This document shows positions 46,300-56,200 of a DNA stretch of 64,000 nucleotides, one piece after another (position 1 is the stretch's first letter; each line of letters begins with the position of its first letter). The DNA is from Hydrogenophaga sp. (lineage in GTDB: Bacteria; Pseudomonadota; Gammaproteobacteria; Burkholderiales; Burkholderiaceae_C), in contig NZ_JAUSCF010000022.1 of the NCBI RefSeq assembly GCF_030651625.1, forward strand, positions 1-64,000, read 5' to 3'. The translations under genes were made by a program, and so were the position numbers. The notes below the pieces were generated by a model that made no database searches, had not been told where the DNA came from, and saw only the letters and a list, made by a program, of their open reading frames with translations.

Positions 46300-47409
46300 A
46301 TGTTATTCCATTCCTCCATTCGCAGAGAGTTGGCGCGCAGTTTCGGGGCAACCCTGGTGGTCTTGTTCACCATCGTGATCACCATGCTGTTGATTCGCAC
46401 CCTGGGTCTCGCGTCTCAAGGCAGGGTCAACCCAGAAGAGATCATGCTGGTGCTCGGCTACACCGTACTGGGCCGCATGCCCACGATCCTCACGCTGGCA
46501 CTATTCATCTCGATTGTTTTCACGCTCTCCCGCATGTACAGGGACAGCGAAATGATCATCTGGTTTGCCAGCGGACGGTCTCTGGGAGGCCTGCTTGGTC
46601 CGGTCATGCGGTTCTCTTGGCCGGTGCTTGTCGTCATCACGTTCATGGTCTTCTTCGTGTGGCCGTGGGCCAACCAGCAAACAGATGCATTGCGTGATCG
46701 CTTTGAGCAGCGAGGTGATCTTGATCGGGTGGCGCCAGGGCAATTCCAGGAATCATCGAGTGGGCGGCGGGTTTTTTTCATCGACAAAGACACCGCCGAC
46801 GGCACAGAAGGTCGCAACATCTTCATCTCGAGCATCGAAGAAGACGGCTCCGAAAGTGTGACCTCTGCTCGGTCTGCGCGTATAGAGATGATCGATGACC
46901 GACAGATGCTGATCCTGCGCAACGGTCAACGACTGGACACCAGTCCGGACTCAGGTGATCTCAAGGTCAGCGAGTTTGAGGAATACGCCACCCAGATCGG
47001 TAGTGCGAGGGCTGCTCCGGGCAGCAGTCAGGCACTGAAGGCCACGTCTTCCTGGCAACTGTTGGTCAACCCCACGCTGGCCAAACTGGGCGAGTTGGGC
47101 TGGCGCGTTGGCGTGGGGCTCACTGCGCTGAACTTTGTCTTGATTGCCCTTGCCACCACGGTCAGCAACCCGAGGGCTGGACGCGGAGGCAATCTGTTCT
47201 TCACCATGTTTGCCTTCATCTTGTATTTCAACTTCCTGAACATCGGGCAACGCTGGGTGACCAGCGGGATGATGAGCCTGGGAACCTTGCTGATTGCGTT
47301 GCACGGCACGGTTTTTCTTCTGGCGGTGTTCTGGCTCGCGAAGCGGCATCACAACTTCAGCCTGCGCGAAAGCCTGCTCATGCTGCTGGGGCGGAGGGCT
47401 TCGCTTTGA
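46300..47409 (+). CDS. lptF: LPS export permease LptF
   Basis: The 369-residue membrane protein is one half of the LptFG channel that, with LptB and LptC, extracts lipopolysaccharide from the inner membrane. It has six transmembrane segments: three before the periplasmic domain (SFGATLVVLFTIVITMLLIR, PTILTLALFISIVFTLSRMY) and three after it (GVGLTALNFVLIALATTVSN and two more). The LptF coupling helix (FASGRSLGGLLGPVMRFSWP) is present. It diverges from pepA and its stop overlaps the lptG TTG. Confidence 0.97.
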   Translation: MLFHSSIRRELARSFGATLVVLFTIVITMLLIRTLGLASQGRVNPEEIMLVLGYTVLGRMPTILTLALFISIVFTLSRMYRDSEMIIWFASGRSLGGLLGPVMRFSWPVLVVITFMVFFVWPWANQQTDALRDRFEQRGDLDRVAPGQFQESSSGRRVFFIDKDTADGTEGRNIFISSIEEDGSESVTSARSARIEMIDDRQMLILRNGQRLDTSPDSGDLKVSEFEEYATQIGSARAAPGSSQALKATSSWQLLVNPTLAKLGELGWRVGVGLTALNFVLIALATTVSNPRAGRGGNLFFTMFAFILYFNFLNIGQRWVTSGMMSLGTLLIALHGTVFLLAVFWLAKRHHNFSLRESLLMLLGRRASL

Positions 47410-48524
47410 GGACGATTCGGCGCCTGATTTACGGCGAAATATTCGTTGCCGTGGGTTTTGTGCTGCTTGCCTTTCTTTCGCTGTTCTACTTTTTCGATTT
47501 TGTTGATGAGTTGACCGCACTTGGGCGCCGCTCACGTCTGGAACCCGAATTGAGCTACGAGCTGAGGCATGCCTTGCTGTATGTCGCGCTCCTGATTCCC
47601 AGCCGAATCTATGAGCTCATGCCCATCGCCGTGTTGATCGGATCGGTGTTTGTGTTGGCACGGCTTGCCCAGGGATCGGAATACACCATCTTGCGCACCA
47701 GTGGGCTTGGGCCATGGCGAGCACTTCGCACCTTGCTCGGCCTGGGCGCCATCTTCGTGGTGTTGACGTTTGCAATCGGCGACTATCTTGCACCGCTTTC
47801 GGACCGTACCGCACAGCTACTGAAGGCCCGATTCGAAGGGCGGATCAGCGTAGGTCAGACTGGCGCCTGGCTGAAGGAACGCCAGACGTACAGCAACTTC
47901 TCGGTCAATGTGGGCGCGATGACGCCCCGGGGGGAACTGGCCGACATCCGAATTTTCGAGTTCGACAGTCACGGCTTTCTGGTTTCCACGATGCAAGCCA
48001 AGTCCGGACAGATAGAAGCGGATGAATCATGGACGCTGCGCAACCTGGTTCGTCGAGAGTTCGATACGGCCGGGCTCTCTGCTGCCCACATCAACCGGGT
48101 GGAACAAGAGAGCTTTCGATGGCCCAGCAGCCTCAGCGCCGAGATGGTGTCGGTGGCTCTGCTCAGACCGGACCGTATGCGCACAACCGATCTGTTTGCA
48201 TACATCCAGCATCTTGACGCCAACAACCAGACAGCTCAGCGCTATGAAATCGAGTTCTGGCGCAAGGTTTTCTATCCCCTGAGTTGCCTGGTGATGGTCG
48301 TGCTCGCCCTGCCCTTCGCCTACCTCCACTTCCGTTCGGGCGCGTTGACCGGGTACGTGTTTGGTGGCGTGATGATCGGCATCAGCTTCTTCCTTCTCAA
48401 CAACGTATTTGGCTACATTGGCAACCTCAACCAATGGCGCCCCTGGCTGGCTGCGGCTTCACCCGCCCTGATCTACAGCTTCTTTTCTCTGGGTGCATTT
48501 GGCTGGCTGGTCCTTCGAAGGTAG
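47406..48524 (+). CDS. lptG: LPS export permease LptG
   Basis: The 372-residue partner of LptF has the same layout: RTIRRLIYGEIFVAVGFVLL, LLYVALLIPSRIYELMPIAV, the coupling helix ILRTSGLGPWRALRTLLGLG, a periplasmic beta-jellyroll and three C-terminal segments ending SFFSLGAFGWLVLRR. The start is a TTG at 47406 overlapping the lptF stop as TTGA, which indicates translational coupling. Lipid A is moved through the LptFG lateral gate with energy from LptB. Confidence 0.97.
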   Translation: MRTIRRLIYGEIFVAVGFVLLAFLSLFYFFDFVDELTALGRRSRLEPELSYELRHALLYVALLIPSRIYELMPIAVLIGSVFVLARLAQGSEYTILRTSGLGPWRALRTLLGLGAIFVVLTFAIGDYLAPLSDRTAQLLKARFEGRISVGQTGAWLKERQTYSNFSVNVGAMTPRGELADIRIFEFDSHGFLVSTMQAKSGQIEADESWTLRNLVRREFDTAGLSAAHINRVEQESFRWPSSLSAEMVSVALLRPDRMRTTDLFAYIQHLDANNQTAQRYEIEFWRKVFYPLSCLVMVVLALPFAYLHFRSGALTGYVFGGVMIGISFFLLNNVFGYIGNLNQWRPWLAAASPALIYSFFSLGAFGWLVLRR

Positions 48525-48531
48525 TGTTGAC

Positions 48532-48897
48532 ATGCTCGGTGTGATTGTTTTTGCTCATGGGTCCAGAGATCCGCAATGGCGACTGCCGGTGGAAGCCGTG
48601 GCCACGCAGATCACCTGCAGCGATCCTTCGGTCGCAGTCAGTTGCGCGTATCTGGAACTGTGTGATCCCGACCTTGCCGCTGCCTGTGAAGAGCTGGTGA
48701 ACAAGGGAGTGAGCCGAATCCATGTGCTGCCTCTGTTCTTCGGCATGGGCAAACACGCCAGGGAAGACCTGCCGACTCTGATGCGCGCCATGGGTGATAG
48801 ACACCCTTCGGTGCAGTTTGTGCAGTTGGTGACCGCTGGTGAAGACCCTCGCCTGACATCGCTGCTGGCCCGCATTGCACTGGAGCACACGCCATGA
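48532..48897 (+). CDS. CbiX/SirB-type sirohydrochlorin chelatase family protein
   Basis: The 121-residue single-domain protein has VIVFAHGSRDPQWRLPVEAV at the N terminus (the metal-site His in AHGSRD), CAYLELCDPDLAAACEELV and IHVLPLFFGMGKHAREDLPT (second His). Short CbiX proteins insert cobalt or iron into sirohydrochlorin, giving siroheme for sulfite and nitrite reductases. It overlaps cysB by four bases (ATGA), a fitting pairing with sulfur assimilation control. The N-terminal ATG at 48532 lies 7 bases after lptG. Confidence 0.9.
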   Translation: MLGVIVFAHGSRDPQWRLPVEAVATQITCSDPSVAVSCAYLELCDPDLAAACEELVNKGVSRIHVLPLFFGMGKHAREDLPTLMRAMGDRHPSVQFVQLVTAGEDPRLTSLLARIALEHTP

Positions 48898-49838
48898 ACC
48901 TGCACCAGTTCCGGTTTGTGCAGGAGGCCGTGCGACGCAACCTGAACCTGACCGAAACGGCCAAGGCACTGCACACGTCGCAGCCTGGGGTGTCCAAGGC
49001 CATCATCGAACTGGAAGACGAACTCGGCATCGACATCTTTGCCCGACACGGCAAGCGCATCAAACGCGTCACGGAGCCAGGGGCACAGGTGCTCAAAAGC
49101 ATCGACATCATCCTGCGCGAGGTCAACAACCTCAAACGTATTGGCGAGCAGTATTCCGCCCAGGACAGCGGCACGCTCTCCATCGCGACCACGCACACCC
49201 AGGCGCGCTATGTGTTGCCGGGTCCGGTGGCGCAACTGCGACTGACTTACCCCAAGGTGGGAGTCAGTCTGCATCAGGGTTCGCCTGACCAGGTAGCCAA
49301 GATGCTGATGGAAGAGGTGGCTGAAATCGGGGTTGCCACGGAGTCGCTGGCCAACTACCCCGACCTCATCACGCTGCCCTGCTACGAATGGCAGCATGTG
49401 CTGGTGCTCCCGTTCGACCACCCACTGCTGGAGCGCGAGCGCATCACGCTGGACGATCTGGCCACCGTGCCGCTGATCACCTACCACCCCAGTTTCACCG
49501 GTCGAAGCCGCATCGACCAGGCCTTTGCGCTTCGGCATCTGCAGCCCAACATCGTGCTCGAAGCCATTGATTCGGATGTGATCAAGACCTATGTCAAGCT
49601 GGGCATGGGCGTGGGCATCGTCGCGGAAATGGCCATGCAGGGGGAAAACAAGACGACCGATCTGGTGGCCCGGCCTGCCGCGCAATTGTTTGGTCACAAC
49701 CTGGCGCGCGTGGCCTTCAAGCGAGGCACCTACCTGCGACTTTTCGTCTTGAAGTTTGCCGAGCTGCTGAGCGAGCGACTCTCGCGCGACCAGATCCTCA
49801 GAGCAATGAGTGGCACGCCCGATGACTATGAGTTGTGA
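48894..49838 (+). CDS. cysB: LysR-type regulator of sulfur assimilation, CysB family
   Basis: The 314-residue regulator has an N-terminal winged helix-turn-helix (MNLHQFRFVQEAVRRNLNLT, HTSQPGVSKAIIELEDELG) and the CysB-type effector domain: TTHTQARYVLPGPVAQLRLT, YPKVGVSLHQGSPDQVAKM, EVAEIGVATESLANY and FTGRSRIDQAF. CysB activates cysteine-biosynthetic genes with O- or N-acetylserine under sulfur limitation. It is coupled to the chelatase gene. cysI, 12 kb downstream in this window, is an expected target. Confidence 0.95.
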   Translation: MNLHQFRFVQEAVRRNLNLTETAKALHTSQPGVSKAIIELEDELGIDIFARHGKRIKRVTEPGAQVLKSIDIILREVNNLKRIGEQYSAQDSGTLSIATTHTQARYVLPGPVAQLRLTYPKVGVSLHQGSPDQVAKMLMEEVAEIGVATESLANYPDLITLPCYEWQHVLVLPFDHPLLERERITLDDLATVPLITYHPSFTGRSRIDQAFALRHLQPNIVLEAIDSDVIKTYVKLGMGVGIVAEMAMQGENKTTDLVARPAAQLFGHNLARVAFKRGTYLRLFVLKFAELLSERLSRDQILRAMSGTPDDYEL

Positions 49839-49927
49839 TCCCTCCCGTGGCGCCTTGCTGGCTGCAGGGGCCCGGTAACCCGTTCTGCGTTGCCCCGGAT
49901 CTCCCACCCTTTCGCGCCGTACATGCC

Positions 49928-51115
49928 ATGACCGAAATGCCATCGATCAACTCTCACACCCCCACCCTCACCTCCCGCTTGCCCAACGTAGGCACGACCA
50001 TCTTCACCGTCATGTCGGCCCTGGCCAGCGAAACCCAGGCCGTGAACCTGGGGCAGGGCTTCCCGGACTTCGAATGCGATCCCGCTCTGGTCGATGCCGT
50101 GACGCGCGCCATGCAGGCCGGCCACAACCAGTACCCGCCCATGCCAGGCGTGCCCGAGCTGCGCCAGGCCATGGCGGCCAAGATGAAGGCACTTTACGGG
50201 CTCTCGGTGAATCCGGACACCGAGGTCACCGTGACGGCTGGGGCGACACAAGCCATCCTCACGGCCATCCTGGCGGTGGTTCACCCGGGCGACGAGGTCA
50301 TCGTGCTCGAACCTTGCTACGACAGTTACGTGCCCAACATTGAACTGGCCGGCGGGGTGGTCGTGCGCGTGCCACTCTCACCGGGCACGTTTCGGCCGGA
50401 TTTTGACCGCATTGCGGCAGCCATCACCCCGCGAACCCGCGCACTGATCATCAACAGCCCGCACAATCCCAGCGCCACAACCTGGAGCGAGGCCGAGATG
50501 CAAGCCTTGCAGGCTTTGCTGGCTCCCACCGATGTATTGCTCATCAGTGACGAGGTCTATGAGCACATGGTGTTCGATGGTCAGCGGCACCAGAGCGCCG
50601 CGAGATATCCCGGCCTGGCAGCTCGGGCGTTCGTGATCAGCAGCTTTGGCAAGACCTACCATGTGACCGGCTGGAAGGTCGGTACCGTGGTGGCGCCTGC
50701 TTCCATGACAGCAGAATTCCGCAAGGTTCACCAGTTCAACGTCTTCACGGTGAACACACCGGTGCAGCACGCGCTGGCAGCCTACATGGCCGACCCGGCG
50801 CCCTATCTGAACCTGCCGGCCTTCTACCAGCGCAAACGAGATCTCTTCCGCAAGGGCTTGGACAGCACACGGTTCAGGCTGCTGCCCAGCGAGGGCACCT
50901 ATTTCCAATGCGTGAGCATTGCCGATCTGGCGGTTTCCGAGCGCGATCTGCCAGAAGGCGATTTCTGCCAATGGCTGACGCGGGAAATCGGTGTGGCTGC
51001 GATTCCGCTGTCAGCTTTCTACGGCAATGGATTTGACCAGAAGGTCGTTCGCTTCTGCTTTGCCAAACGGGACGAGACCTTGTTGAAAGCCTTGGAGCGT
51101 CTGAGTCGCCTGTAA
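49928..51115 (+). CDS. PLP-dependent aminotransferase, methionine aminotransferase-like (YbdL group)
   Basis: The 395-residue class I/II aminotransferase has NVGTTIFTVMSALASETQAV, LGQGFPDFECDPALVDAVTR, the substrate-site TVTAGATQAI, NSPHNPSATTW and the PLP-lysine segment VISSFGKTYHVTGWKVGTVV (SFGKTYH). The TTIFTVMSALA opening is typical of YbdL-type methionine/aromatic aminotransferases. The ATG at 49928 is used (49937 is an alternative). The upstream frame is intergenic. It works in methionine or kynurenine-type transamination; the exact amino acid is uncertain. Confidence 0.9.
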   Translation: MTEMPSINSHTPTLTSRLPNVGTTIFTVMSALASETQAVNLGQGFPDFECDPALVDAVTRAMQAGHNQYPPMPGVPELRQAMAAKMKALYGLSVNPDTEVTVTAGATQAILTAILAVVHPGDEVIVLEPCYDSYVPNIELAGGVVVRVPLSPGTFRPDFDRIAAAITPRTRALIINSPHNPSATTWSEAEMQALQALLAPTDVLLISDEVYEHMVFDGQRHQSAARYPGLAARAFVISSFGKTYHVTGWKVGTVVAPASMTAEFRKVHQFNVFTVNTPVQHALAAYMADPAPYLNLPAFYQRKRDLFRKGLDSTRFRLLPSEGTYFQCVSIADLAVSERDLPEGDFCQWLTREIGVAAIPLSAFYGNGFDQKVVRFCFAKRDETLLKALERLSRL

Positions 51116-51143
51116 GAAGTGAGGGCTCCGCCGCAAGCCTTGT

Positions 51144-51860
51144 TCAGCAGCGCACAGGGTTGCGGCAATAGCGGTCCAGCTCGCTGACGGTGCTGCGGCT
51201 GGCCACGGTCTTGCGGGCATTGGGGCCGACCTCGAGGCTCAGCTTCATGTCGTACTTCTTGAAGAAGTCGTCAAACAGCTCCCCGCCCAGTGTCCCTGTC
51301 GCTGTCAGCGAGTCGGTCCTGGCATCGTGCTCCAGCAACACGGCGCAAAGCGGCTGCTCTGCCGGCCCCGCCAGCACCCGGGCGCCGTTGGCGGGATCGT
51401 ACTGGCTGTGGTCGGCGCAGCAGTGAATCAGATCATTGCCTTTGCTCGGGGTTTGCGGGTTGACGGCCGCCCCCTTGCGGAAGCTGATGAAGCTCAATTC
51501 CCTGGTCGGGTAGACCAGTTTGTGGGCACAGATGGCAGAGAATGCCACGATGCTGCGCTCTTCCCCCACCCCGCCGGGCCATTGATAGCGTTCCTTGTCC
51601 CGGGTCTGAAGGGCTGTGGGTCGGGCAGGTTTGCCCAGATCCAGCAAAAACACCGGCGTGGCTTCAAACGGGTAGTGAAAAACGTAGTTGATCTGGGGCT
51701 TGAGGCTGGCCGCCTTCAGCGGCTGACCCAGTTCATCGACCAGCAGCACCCGATCGTAATTTCTCGCGATGGCATCCTTCGCCCAGACGCTGCTTGTGAG
51801 CGCCGCAACCAGAGGGGCCGCGCTCAGGGCGCAAGCCTCGACAAAATCCCGTCTGTCCAT
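51144..51860 (-). CDS. Secreted Rieske [2Fe-2S] protein
   Basis: The 238-residue protein has a twin-arginine-like signal (MDRRDFVEACALSAAPLVAA) and Rieske ligands in two boxes: CAHKLVYP (Cys-x-His) and CCADHSQYD (Cys-x2-His). The boxes are separated by about 34 residues instead of the usual 15-17, so a large insertion lies in the cluster-binding subdomain. It should be periplasmic and carry electrons, but no partner oxidoreductase is encoded next to it. It is convergent with the aminotransferase gene. Confidence 0.88.
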   Translation of the reverse strand: MDRRDFVEACALSAAPLVAALTSSVWAKDAIARNYDRVLLVDELGQPLKAASLKPQINYVFHYPFEATPVFLLDLGKPARPTALQTRDKERYQWPGGVGEERSIVAFSAICAHKLVYPTRELSFISFRKGAAVNPQTPSKGNDLIHCCADHSQYDPANGARVLAGPAEQPLCAVLLEHDARTDSLTATGTLGGELFDDFFKKYDMKLSLEVGPNARKTVASRSTVSELDRYCRNPVRC

Positions 51861-52167
51861 GTGTTTGCCTCATCTGTTCCGCATGACAACCCGAATGCCT
51901 CATCGCGCTTGCAGTGAACCGCAAGCGGGGGAATGCTGTCAACCGGTGAGGCAATACACCGTCGGCACGCCGGGGCAAAACCGGGCATTGGCAAGAAGCC
52001 GACCATGCCCTACGACCGGAGGCGCGGAATTCTTCACGAATAAGGTTTGAATTGCGGGCTTTCAGGCACTCCGCTCGCAGGAATGAATCTGGCCAAACGT
52101 ATGGTGCGTGACCTGAAGTCAACACCTCGAGTAGTCACTTCATTCCATCGACTTCATTCTGACTGCC
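51861..52167. other. Intergenic region between Rieske and FecR-SPOR genes
   Basis: These 307 bases separate two divergent genes. I see no convincing reading frame, RNA gene or repeat; they must contain the promoters of both genes. A CGGGG/CCCCG-type palindrome occurs near 51969-51985. Confidence 0.6.
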
Positions 52168-53157
52168 ATGACCAAACAGATCAGCCAGCCGGACCGGACG
52201 CACAGCACGCATTTCGCCGCGTTCAGCCGTTCCGGCACCGCTGGTGTTCGCCGTTCATGGGCTGACCAAGGCCTTGTGGCGATGATGCTCGCGGCTGCCT
52301 TGTGGACGCTCAGTCCCATGGCACAGGCTGCCACCACCACGGTGGAAGCAGTGCAGGTGCCTGCCTGGGTGGAAAGACACGGTGACCGGCGCCCTGCCCA
52401 ACCTGGCCAGTTGCTGCGCGACGGCGACAAGGCACTCACAGCTGCAGGCTCGCGAATGCTGTTGCGCATATCCGATCGCAGCGTGATCAAGCTCGGCGAA
52501 CAAACAGAGCTGGTTCTGCAGCAGGTGGCGTCGACCCAACCGGTGGCCGCCGGTCCCAAAGAAGTCAAGGCCGCTCTGCGCCTGGTGACGGGGGTGTTCC
52601 GCTATGCCACCGACTACACCAGCAAGGCGCTGGGCAACAAGCGTGAGCTCAACCTTGAACTGGCCACCGCCACCGTTGGCATCCGTGGCACGGATTTCTG
52701 GAGCATGACCGACGCCGAACACGATGCCGTGTGCATCTTCGAAGGCGCTGTCGAGGTCGTGCGTGCCGGCCAACCGGGTATCGCACTGGAGAAGCCGGGT
52801 GCCTTCTGGGTGGTGTTCACCGGGCAGGCCGAACAGCCGGCAGGACAGGCCACACCCGACCAATTGGCCAAGTTCATCGGTCAGGCGGAAATGTCGCCCG
52901 GACAGGGCGTGTTGCTGGAGGGCGGCCGGTGGCGGGTGGTTGTCGCCTTGCTGCCTGGCGTGTCGGATGCCGCCACTTTGCGGGAGCGCCTGAGAACGGC
53001 CGGCTATCCCGCCGAATTGATCGCCAGAGGCGGACGGCATGAAGTGCGCATCAACCAGTTCGCCACGCGGGAAGACGCACAGACCGTGTTGGCGAGGTTG
53101 CAGGCCACTATCGCCGCGGGCGTCACAGGCGGACGCATTGCCCTGGCATCGGAATGA
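52168..53157 (+). CDS. FecR-domain protein with C-terminal SPOR domain
   Basis: The 329-residue protein has a signal peptide (basic, then GLVAMMLAAALWTLSPMAQA), a FecR/iron-dicitrate-regulator-like beta domain (RDGDKALTAAGSRMLLRISD, ELNLELATATVGIRGTDFWS) and a C-terminal SPOR peptidoglycan-binding domain (GRWRVVVALLPGVSDAATLR, EVRINQFATREDAQTVLARL). The combination suggests an envelope protein that binds denuded glycan strands. No sigma factor or TonB receptor is adjacent, so it is not part of a classical FecIR system. Confidence 0.87.
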   Translation: MTKQISQPDRTHSTHFAAFSRSGTAGVRRSWADQGLVAMMLAAALWTLSPMAQAATTTVEAVQVPAWVERHGDRRPAQPGQLLRDGDKALTAAGSRMLLRISDRSVIKLGEQTELVLQQVASTQPVAAGPKEVKAALRLVTGVFRYATDYTSKALGNKRELNLELATATVGIRGTDFWSMTDAEHDAVCIFEGAVEVVRAGQPGIALEKPGAFWVVFTGQAEQPAGQATPDQLAKFIGQAEMSPGQGVLLEGGRWRVVVALLPGVSDAATLRERLRTAGYPAELIARGGRHEVRINQFATREDAQTVLARLQATIAAGVTGGRIALASE

Positions 53158-53229
53158 CGCTTGAGCGACCAGCGCACCTGACCGGCAAATGAAGGGCGTT
53201 GCCCCGCAGGCGTCGGCACGGCACCACGA

Positions 53230-56200
53230 TCACAGGCCAATCTGGGCCCAGCACTTGTCCAGGCGCTTCACACTGACCGGCTGCGGCGTGCGCAATTCCT
53301 GGGCAAACAAGCTCACACGCAACTCTTCCAGTAGCCAGCGGAGCTCTTGCAGCCGCGCGTCCTGCACGCCCTTGCGCTCTGCCACGAGGCGCCAGAACCG
53401 CTGCTCCTGTGGCCGCAGTTCGGCAAAGCGGGCGGCATCGCGCACCGGGTCGGTACGCAGCTTGTCCAGTCTGAGCTGAATCGCTTTGAGGTACCGCGGG
53501 AAGTGCTGCAGTTGCGCATAAGGTGTGCCCAGTAGAAAACGCTTGGGCACCAGGCGCTGTAACTGTCGGGTGATGTCGGCTGCCACATCGGCGGGAGGCC
53601 GGCTGTCTTTGAGCTTGCGCGCTGCGGCCGCATATTCGGTGAGGATCAGACCGGCACTGCGGGCGATTTCTGAAGATATCAGCGTCAGCCGCCCACGCCC
53701 CTCTTCCACCCGTTTCTTGAACGCGGCTTCGTCCGTGGGCAGCGGCTCTGCCAGGAAGGCCCGGTCCAGCGCGAGTTCGACGATCTGACTCCGCAACTCT
53801 TCCAGCGTGCCACCGCCTGCCCCCCCCTCTGACTTGCCGACCTGCATGTACGCCGTGGCCATGCTCATCAAGCCGGGCAGGTTCTTCTCCAGGTACTTCA
53901 GCGCGTCACGCGTCTGCAGTGCAAACAGACGGCGCAGGCCTTCGCGGTGACGCGCCATCGCCACCTCGGGTTCGTCGAACACCTCGATGCCCACCGCGTC
54001 GCCCAGGTCCATCAACGCGGGGAATCCAATCAATGTCTGTCCGCCCTTGCGGATCTCCATGAGCTCGGGCAGTTCGCCAAAATCCCACGAGGTGTGGCGC
54101 TGGGTCGTGCTGATGGCTGGTGCGGCCGGCGCTTCGGTCACGACCCGGCGAGCATGGCTCACACTGGCAGGCGCTGTTTCGGCCCTGGTACCGGACACGG
54201 CCGGACGCAGGCTTTCCAGCTTGATGGATGCCAGCGCCTGAAACGCGCCACGCGCCTGACCACCCAGCTCCGCCTTGAGTGCCGCCAGATTGCGGCCCTG
54301 TCCAAGCTGCCGGCCGTGTTCGTCCACCACCCGCAGGTGCATGAAGTGGTGGGCGATCAACATGTCCACCTTGATGTCGTTGCGCACGATATCAATTTGC
54401 GTTGCTTCGCGCACCAGTTTCAGCAACGCGTCCAGCAGGTTGCCGGCACCGAACACCGCCGGCTCGGTCAGCGCGGCTGCAAAGCGTTCGGCAGTGGCCG
54501 GCAAGGGGACCAGTCGTGAGCGGGGGCGCTGGTGCAGCGTCTTGAGCAGCGCCAGCACCTTGTCCTTGAGCATGCCCGGCACCAGCCAGTCGCAGCGATC
54601 GTCGCTCACCTGGTTGAGCGCAAAGATCGGCACGGTCACGGACAGGCCATCGCGTGGGTCGCCCGGTTCGTGCAGGTAGGTGCAGGTGCAGTCCACACCA
54701 CCCAGCCGAAGGGTTTTCGGGAAGGCCTGCGTGGTGATGCCAGCCGCCTCGTGCCGCATGAGTTCCTCGCGCGTCAGCAGCAGGAGCTTGGGGTTGAGCT
54801 TGACCGCGGCCTGATACCAGCGCTCGAAGCCCGCACCGTTGCACACGTCTGCCGGCAGTTGCTGGTCGTAGAAGGCGAAGATGAGTTCGTCGTCCACCAA
54901 CACGTCCTGCCGGCGCGACTTGTGTTCCAGCTCGGCCACCTGCTTCACCAGCTTCTGGTTCGCCGCCAGGAATGGCAGGCGCGTGTCCCATTCGCCAGAA
55001 ACCAATGCCTCGCGAATAAAGATCTCGCGGGCACCCGCCGGGTCCACCCTGCCATAGTCGGTGCGCCGGTTGTTGTAGATCACCAGGCCGTACAGCGTGG
55101 CCCGTTCCAGCGCAGAGACGCGAGCCGCCTTCTTTTCCCAGTGCGGGTCCAGCAGCTGTTTCTTGATCAGGTGGCCACCCACCTGTTCCAGCCAGGCCGG
55201 CTCAATGCTCGCAATGCCCCGACCGAACAGGCGGGTGGTCTCCACCAGCTCGGCACAGACGATCCAACGCCCAGGCTTCTTGCTGAGGTTCGCGCCAGGG
55301 TGTCGGTAAAACTTGATGCCTCGTGCTCCAAGGTACCAGTCTTCCGATTCGCTCTTCTGACCGATGTTGCCCAGCAGGCCAGCCAGCATGGAAAGATGCA
55401 GCTCTTCGTAGCTGGCTGGCGCGGCGTTGATTGGCCACTTGTGCTCGGCCACCACGGTGTGCAACTGCGTGTGGATGTCACGCCACTCGCGCACCCGCCG
55501 CACGTTGATGAAGTTCTCCCGCAGCAGGTTTTCGTATTGCCGGTGGCTGAGCTTGTGGTCCTTGCCATGGCCTCCCTTACTGTCCCCGAGCCACTTCCAG
55601 AGTTTGAGCGTGCCAGAGAACTCGCTTTTTTCGTCGTCGAACTTGGCGTGTGCCTGGTCGGCCTGGGCCTGCTTGTCCATCGGCCGGTCGCGCACGTCCT
55701 GCAAGCTCAGCGCTGATGCAATCACCATCACCTCGTCGAGCGCGCCGCGTTTTTGTGCCTCCAGGATCATGCGGCCGATGCGCGGGTCCAACGGCAGGCG
55801 CGAGAGCGTCTGGCCGATGGCCGTGAGCTCGTTGGAATCGTCCACCGCGCCCAGCTCGGACAGCAGTTGGTAGCCGTCCACGATGGCCCGCTTCTGCGGT
55901 GCTTCGATGAAGGCAAACTCTTCCACCGCGCCCAGGCGCAGCGCCTTCATGCGCAGGATCACGCCAGCGAGCGAGCTACGCAAAATTTCGGGATCGGTGA
56001 ACTTTGGTCGGCCGATGAAGCCGGCTTCGTCGTACAAGCGGATACAGATGCCATCGGCCACGCGACCGCAACGTCCGGCGCGCTGATTGGCAGCCGCCTG
56101 GCTGATGGGCTCCACCATCAGCTGCTCCACCTTCTGGCGGAAGCTGTAGCGCTTGACACGCGCTGTGCCGGCATCGATCACGTAGCGGATCCCGGGCACG

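Noticed and set aside
51733..52125. 130-codon minus-strand frame upstream of the Rieske gene
   Set aside because: It overlaps the Rieske signal peptide coding region out of frame and has no recognisable composition or family.
54532..55716. 394-codon plus-strand frame within hrpA
   Set aside because: hrpA carries all helicase motifs across this stretch, so the antisense frame is a shadow.
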